Shown here: positions 61,409 to 64,000 of the stretch, in pieces | How positions within the stretch are numbered: position 1 is the first letter of the stretch | Layout of the letters: every line of letters starts with the position of its first letter | Assembly: GCA_031292015.1 (NCBI GenBank) | Contig: JARLHY010000163.1 | Coordinates: 12,528-76,527, forward strand | Source of the DNA: Negativicutes bacterium | Lineage (GTDB): Bacteria; Bacillota_C; Negativicutes; Sporomusales_B; JARLHX01 | Direction: 5' to 3' | DNA length: 64,000 bases | Translations under genes and position numbers: made by a program | Notes under the pieces: model-generated | Seen by the model: only the letters and a program-made list of their open reading frames with translations | Told to the model about the DNA's origin: nothing | Databases searched by the model: none

Positions 61409-62572
61409 TCAAATCGTCGGACCGATCCGCTGAACGGCAAAATCATTGAATCCGAGAATTTCCGCCTTTACCATTTTGCCGGAGGCTACGCTGAGCATCT
61501 CTGTGAAAATGCGCCGCCCGACCTCCTGGACAATTTCATCACCGGTAATCACCGTCCCGGCATTGATATCTATGTTATCAGCCATCTTCTCAAACAGCGG
61601 CGTGTTAGTAGCCACCTTGATGGTCGGCGCGATGGGCGAACCGCAGCAGGTGCCGCGCCCGGTGGTGAACACCACCAGATGGCAGCCGCCGGCGACCATC
61701 CCGGTAATCTGAATGATATCCTGGCCCGGAGTATCCATCCAGACCAGGCCCTTTTTCGTGACCGGCATGGCGTACTCGATGACATCCACCAGCGGTTTGG
61801 TGCCTGCTTTATAAATGCAGCCCAGCGATTTTTCTTCGATGGATGACAGCCCGCCTTCGATATTGCCGGGGGTCGGCTGACTGCCCCGCATGTCCACTCC
61901 CATGCTCTTGGCACCGGCTTCGCAGCGGTCGATGAGGTCGTAGCACCGCTTTTCCAGGTCCTTGCTGACAGCCCGGGCGGCTACCAGATGTTCGGCGCCG
62001 ATGATTTCCGTGGTCTCTGCCAGCACGACGCTTCCCCCTGCTTCAATCAGTAAGTCGCTGGCCTCACCCAGGGCCGGATTGCCGGAAATGCCGGAACAGG
62101 CATCCGAACCGCCGCATTCGGTGCCAAGAATCAGTTCCGAGGCCTTTATCTCCTCCCGCGCCAGGGTCGACGCATCGCCCACCATGGCCCGGGCAGCGCT
62201 GATCCCTTTGGCGGTCGCTTTGACCGAACCGCCCTCATCCTGAATGATGATCAGTTCCACCGGCTTATACGGACACTGCGCCCTGATCGCCGCCACCACT
62301 TCCTGGGCCCGCAGCGTTTCGCAGCCGAGCCCCACCACCACCACACCATAGACGTTGGGATGGGCTCCGTGAGAAATCAGCACCCGTTTCGTCATCTCAT
62401 TATCTGCACCAAGCTGCGCGCACCCATGTTCGTGCTCCACCCAGGTGCTGCCGGCCACGCCCTGGGAAATCCCCCGGGCAACCCGGTTGGCGCACACCAC
62501 CGAAGGAAGGATCAAAACATGGTTACGAATCCCCACCGTACCGTCCGGTCGCCGATAGCCCATGAACTGCAT
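61409..62572 (-). CDS. UxaA/SuyB-family dehydratase large subunit
   Basis: The 387-residue protein starts with MGYRRPDGTVGIRNHVLIL, the family start, after GGGAGGT. Motifs: LGTECGGSDACSGISGNPA for an Fe site, and FTTGRGTCCGSPIAPTIKV near the C-terminus. The short length with a separate SAF subunit fits altronate/galactarate dehydratase-like or sulfolactate sulfo-lyase (SuyAB). The following GlcG-like and hydroxyacid dehydrogenase genes point to a hydroxyacid. Substrate unresolved. Confidence 0.85.
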   Translation of the reverse strand: MQFMGYRRPDGTVGIRNHVLILPSVVCANRVARGISQGVAGSTWVEHEHGCAQLGADNEMTKRVLISHGAHPNVYGVVVVGLGCETLRAQEVVAAIRAQCPYKPVELIIIQDEGGSVKATAKGISAARAMVGDASTLAREEIKASELILGTECGGSDACSGISGNPALGEASDLLIEAGGSVVLAETTEIIGAEHLVAARAVSKDLEKRCYDLIDRCEAGAKSMGVDMRGSQPTPGNIEGGLSSIEEKSLGCIYKAGTKPLVDVIEYAMPVTKKGLVWMDTPGQDIIQITGMVAGGCHLVVFTTGRGTCCGSPIAPTIKVATNTPLFEKMADNIDINAGTVITGDEIVQEVGRRIFTEMLSVASGKMVKAEILGFNDFAVQRIGPTI

Positions 62573-62735
62573 AAATCTCCACCTCCCGCTGTAATACCAC
62601 GCTCTGTCGAAATCCGCCAATCGGCCAAGCCGTCAATACAAAAGACGGCCTGTTTCAAATTCATTATAAAATGCCCCAGGCAAAATATCCAGTAAAACCC
62701 TTACCTGGCTTTGAGCTGAGATGTTTGTTCCACCA

Positions 62736-62777
62736 GTAAAAATACGCCCAGGGGTGTTTACCCCTGGACGTGTTTTT
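62736..62777. terminator. Bidirectional terminator at the end of the decarboxylase cluster
   Basis: ACGCCCAGGGG (62744-62754) and CCCCTGGACGT (62761-62771), T-runs on both sides. It ends the biotin carrier transcript. Confidence 0.85.
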
Positions 62778-62785
62778 CCGGCTGG

Positions 62786-63193
62786 CTACCCCACCGAAAT
62801 TAAAGCCGTTCCTGTTTGAATCGGATCGCCGGGTTTGACGAAGATTTCCTTGACTACGCCGTCGTTGGCGGCCAGAACCGGATTGTGCATTTTCATCGCC
62901 TCGACGATGATCAGTTCCTGGCCCTTCTTCACACTGTCGCCGACATTGACTTTGACGGCGATAATCTTGCCTGGCATCGGAGCACTGATGGTGCCTGCAC
63001 CGCCGGACGGCGCAGCTGCTTTCGGGGCGGCGGGGGCCGGAGCCGGAGCGGCCGCCGGGGCCGGAGCAGCGACTGCTGCCGGGGCTGCCTTGGCGGTCGG
63101 GGCTGCCTTGGCGGTCGGGGCGGCGGCGCCACCCTTCTTCTCCACAGTGACGTCATAGGATTTGCCATTCACGGTAATAGTGTAAGTTGTCAT
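62786..63193 (-). CDS. mmdC: Biotin carrier subunit of sodium-pump decarboxylase/acyl-CoA carboxylase
   Basis: The 135-residue protein has an N-terminal domain (1-20), an Ala/Pro-rich flexible linker (about 22-62), then the biotinyl domain with EAMKMHNP (biotin Lys101). Carries carboxybiotin between carboxyltransferase and membrane subunits. With OadG-like and MmdA-like genes upstream, it probably forms (S)-methylmalonyl-CoA decarboxylase, as in Veillonella and Propionigenium. Symbol by context. Confidence 0.88.
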   Translation of the reverse strand: MTTYTITVNGKSYDVTVEKKGGAAAPTAKAAPTAKAAPAAVAAPAPAAAPAPAPAAPKAAAPSGGAGTISAPMPGKIIAVKVNVGDSVKKGQELIIVEAMKMHNPVLAANDGVVKEIFVKPGDPIQTGTALISVG

Positions 63194-63221
63194 ATATCCA
63201 TCCTCCTTGTAATCTGCTTAG

Positions 63222-63503
63222 TTACAGCCGTCCCTGCATCAGCCCCTGCCGGCCGGTCAGTGCCCAGTTCAGGCCGCTCGGGTTTATTCTCACCACCTGG
63301 AATCCGCCGCCGCCTTCGAACTCGGCGACAGCTGCCGTGATGACTGCGAACAGTTCTTCGTCGTCGGCCGTATTCCCGCCCGGCGACGGCGCTCCGCCGG
63401 CTTCAAGCCGGAGAGCCGGCTGACTTGTTTCCTCTGTCGGCTTTTTCCGCAGCAGGAGAAACAATACCACCACTGCGATTGCGGCTATGGTTAGCCAGGT
63501 CAT
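63222..63503 (-). CDS. OadG/MmdD-like small membrane subunit
   Basis: The 93-residue protein has one N-terminal transmembrane segment (residues 1-18), a basic turn, an acidic/Gly-Pro linker, then a short C-terminal domain with ELFAVITAAVAEFEGGG and VVRINPSG. This form matches small subunits (delta/gamma) that link carboxyltransferase and membrane pump in sodium-translocating decarboxylases. Between the carrier and MmdA-like genes. SD GAGGGA. Confidence 0.8.
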   Translation of the reverse strand: MTWLTIAAIAVVVLFLLLRKKPTEETSQPALRLEAGGAPSPGGNTADDEELFAVITAAVAEFEGGGGFQVVRINPSGLNWALTGRQGLMQGRL

Positions 63504-63592
63504 CTGTAGACTCCCTCTTTCGCTTGGTTTAAGCTGCTCTTGATTGCCTGTGTTATCTGCTGTCCTCTAGGCCGATCCTGCCCTGGCCTTTC

Positions 63593-64000
63593 TTATAGCG
63601 GAATGTTGCCGTGTTTTTTGCTAGGCCGCTCTTCACGCTTGGTGGCCAGCATCGAAAGGGCGGTGATGATCCGCGGCCGGGTTTCAGCCGGTTCGATGAT
63701 CTGGTCGACATATCCGCGCTCGGCGGCTTTGTAAGGAGTCGCGAAGTCTTCGATGTACTGGGCGGTTTTTCCCTTCACGTCCGGGTCACCGCGGAAGATG
63801 ATGTTCGCCGCGCCGGCCGGTCCCATGACCGCAATCTCGGCACTCGGCCAGGCCAGCACCTGGTCGGCACCGAGATGTTGGGACGACATGGCGATGTAGG
63901 CTCCGCCGTAGGCTTTGCGGGTAATCAGCGTTACCTTGGGCACTGTCGCTTCCGAATAGGCGTACAGCAGCTTCGCACCATGGCGGATGATGCCGCCGTA
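63593..64000 (-). CDS. mmdA: Carboxyltransferase subunit (MmdA-like), C-terminal part only
   Basis: The frame is open to the right edge and ends at 63593; 135 residues are seen. It has [38 protein letters not shown] core (split by loops), [20 protein letters not shown] region, and a C-terminal [15 protein letters not shown]. This is the biotin-dependent carboxyltransferase fold of propionyl-CoA carboxylase beta and methylmalonyl-CoA decarboxylase alpha. The start lies beyond the window. The operon order MmdA-OadG-like-biotin carrier supports a sodium-pump decarboxylase. Confidence 0.88.
   Translation of the reverse strand, partial: YGGIIRHGAKLLYAYSEATVPKVTLITRKAYGGAYIAMSSQHLGADQVLAWPSAEIAVMGPAGAANIIFRGDPDVKGKTAQYIEDFATPYKAAERGYVDQIIEPAETRPRIITALSMLATKREERPSKKHGNIPL

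Overview
The window reads as the chromosome of an anaerobic, spore-forming, diderm Firmicute, most likely Negativicutes (Sporomusaceae-like). This is inferred from an outer-membrane porin gene next to Firmicutes-type Shine-Dalgarno sites, a biotin-dependent sodium-pump decarboxylase cluster, a class III hybrid cluster protein, oxygen-sensitive Fe-S and B12 enzymes, and a soluble PAS/GAF kinase resembling sporulation kinases. The sequence is GC-rich. No rRNA, tRNA, CRISPR array, phage or complete insertion sequence was recognised.

Layout. 1-4424 (minus): an incomplete operon with a small protein, a cobalamin mutase in which a B12-binding domain is fused to a glutamate-mutase-E-like barrel, RidA, a PLP enzyme and an FAD oxidoreductase that runs off the left edge. 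This is the best candidate for an undescribed pathway. 4534-12818: a 34-residue mini-protein gene, an MFS permease, a CsoR/CstR-type repressor, CcdA and TlpA-like thiol-redox proteins, Lgt, a Cys/Pro-repeat protein, YibE/F, PAP2 phosphatase and polysaccharide deacetylase. 13128-25670 (all minus): an iron-acquisition block with FTR1, P19, DUF2318, two FtsX permeases, an ABC ATPase and an FMN-binding lipoprotein in one operon. It also holds a porin, DUF2325, DUF3793, Fur and FeoAB. Fur boxes lie at 19942, 22033 and 25645. 25762-33708: a PrpR-like sigma-54 activator divergent from a -24/-12 promoter that drives a ferredoxin-like protein, a partner protein of unknown family, two DASS carboxylate transporters and a lactonase-type amidohydrolase carrying a one-base frameshift.

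33775-43341: a DUF1848 protein, a GlcD/GlcF 2-hydroxyacid oxidase pair, a 46-residue mini-protein, a chemoreceptor, a membrane hydrolase and Hcp. 43388-49506: a 440-bp fold-back element, a TerC protein, the CopA/CsoR copper pair with its operator, and an orphan histidine kinase. 49600-54696: a fused TRAP transporter with its binding protein and an IlvD/Edd dehydratase, probably for sugar acids. 54791-59469: an HD-GYP protein, transketolase, a structured ncRNA with its own promoter and terminator, an HTH protein and a zinc-ribbon protein. 59516-62572: a UxaA-type dehydratase/sulfo-lyase pair, GlcG-like protein and a D-2-hydroxyacid dehydrogenase. 62786-64000: biotin carrier, OadG-like subunit and carboxyltransferase, cut by the right edge.

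The overall picture is an anaerobe living on organic and sugar acids and amino acids, with strong iron, copper and redox homeostasis. Three different palindromic intergenic elements (6326, 9834, 43388) suggest small fold-back repeats dispersed in this genome. All calls are from reading the sequence; no database search was run.
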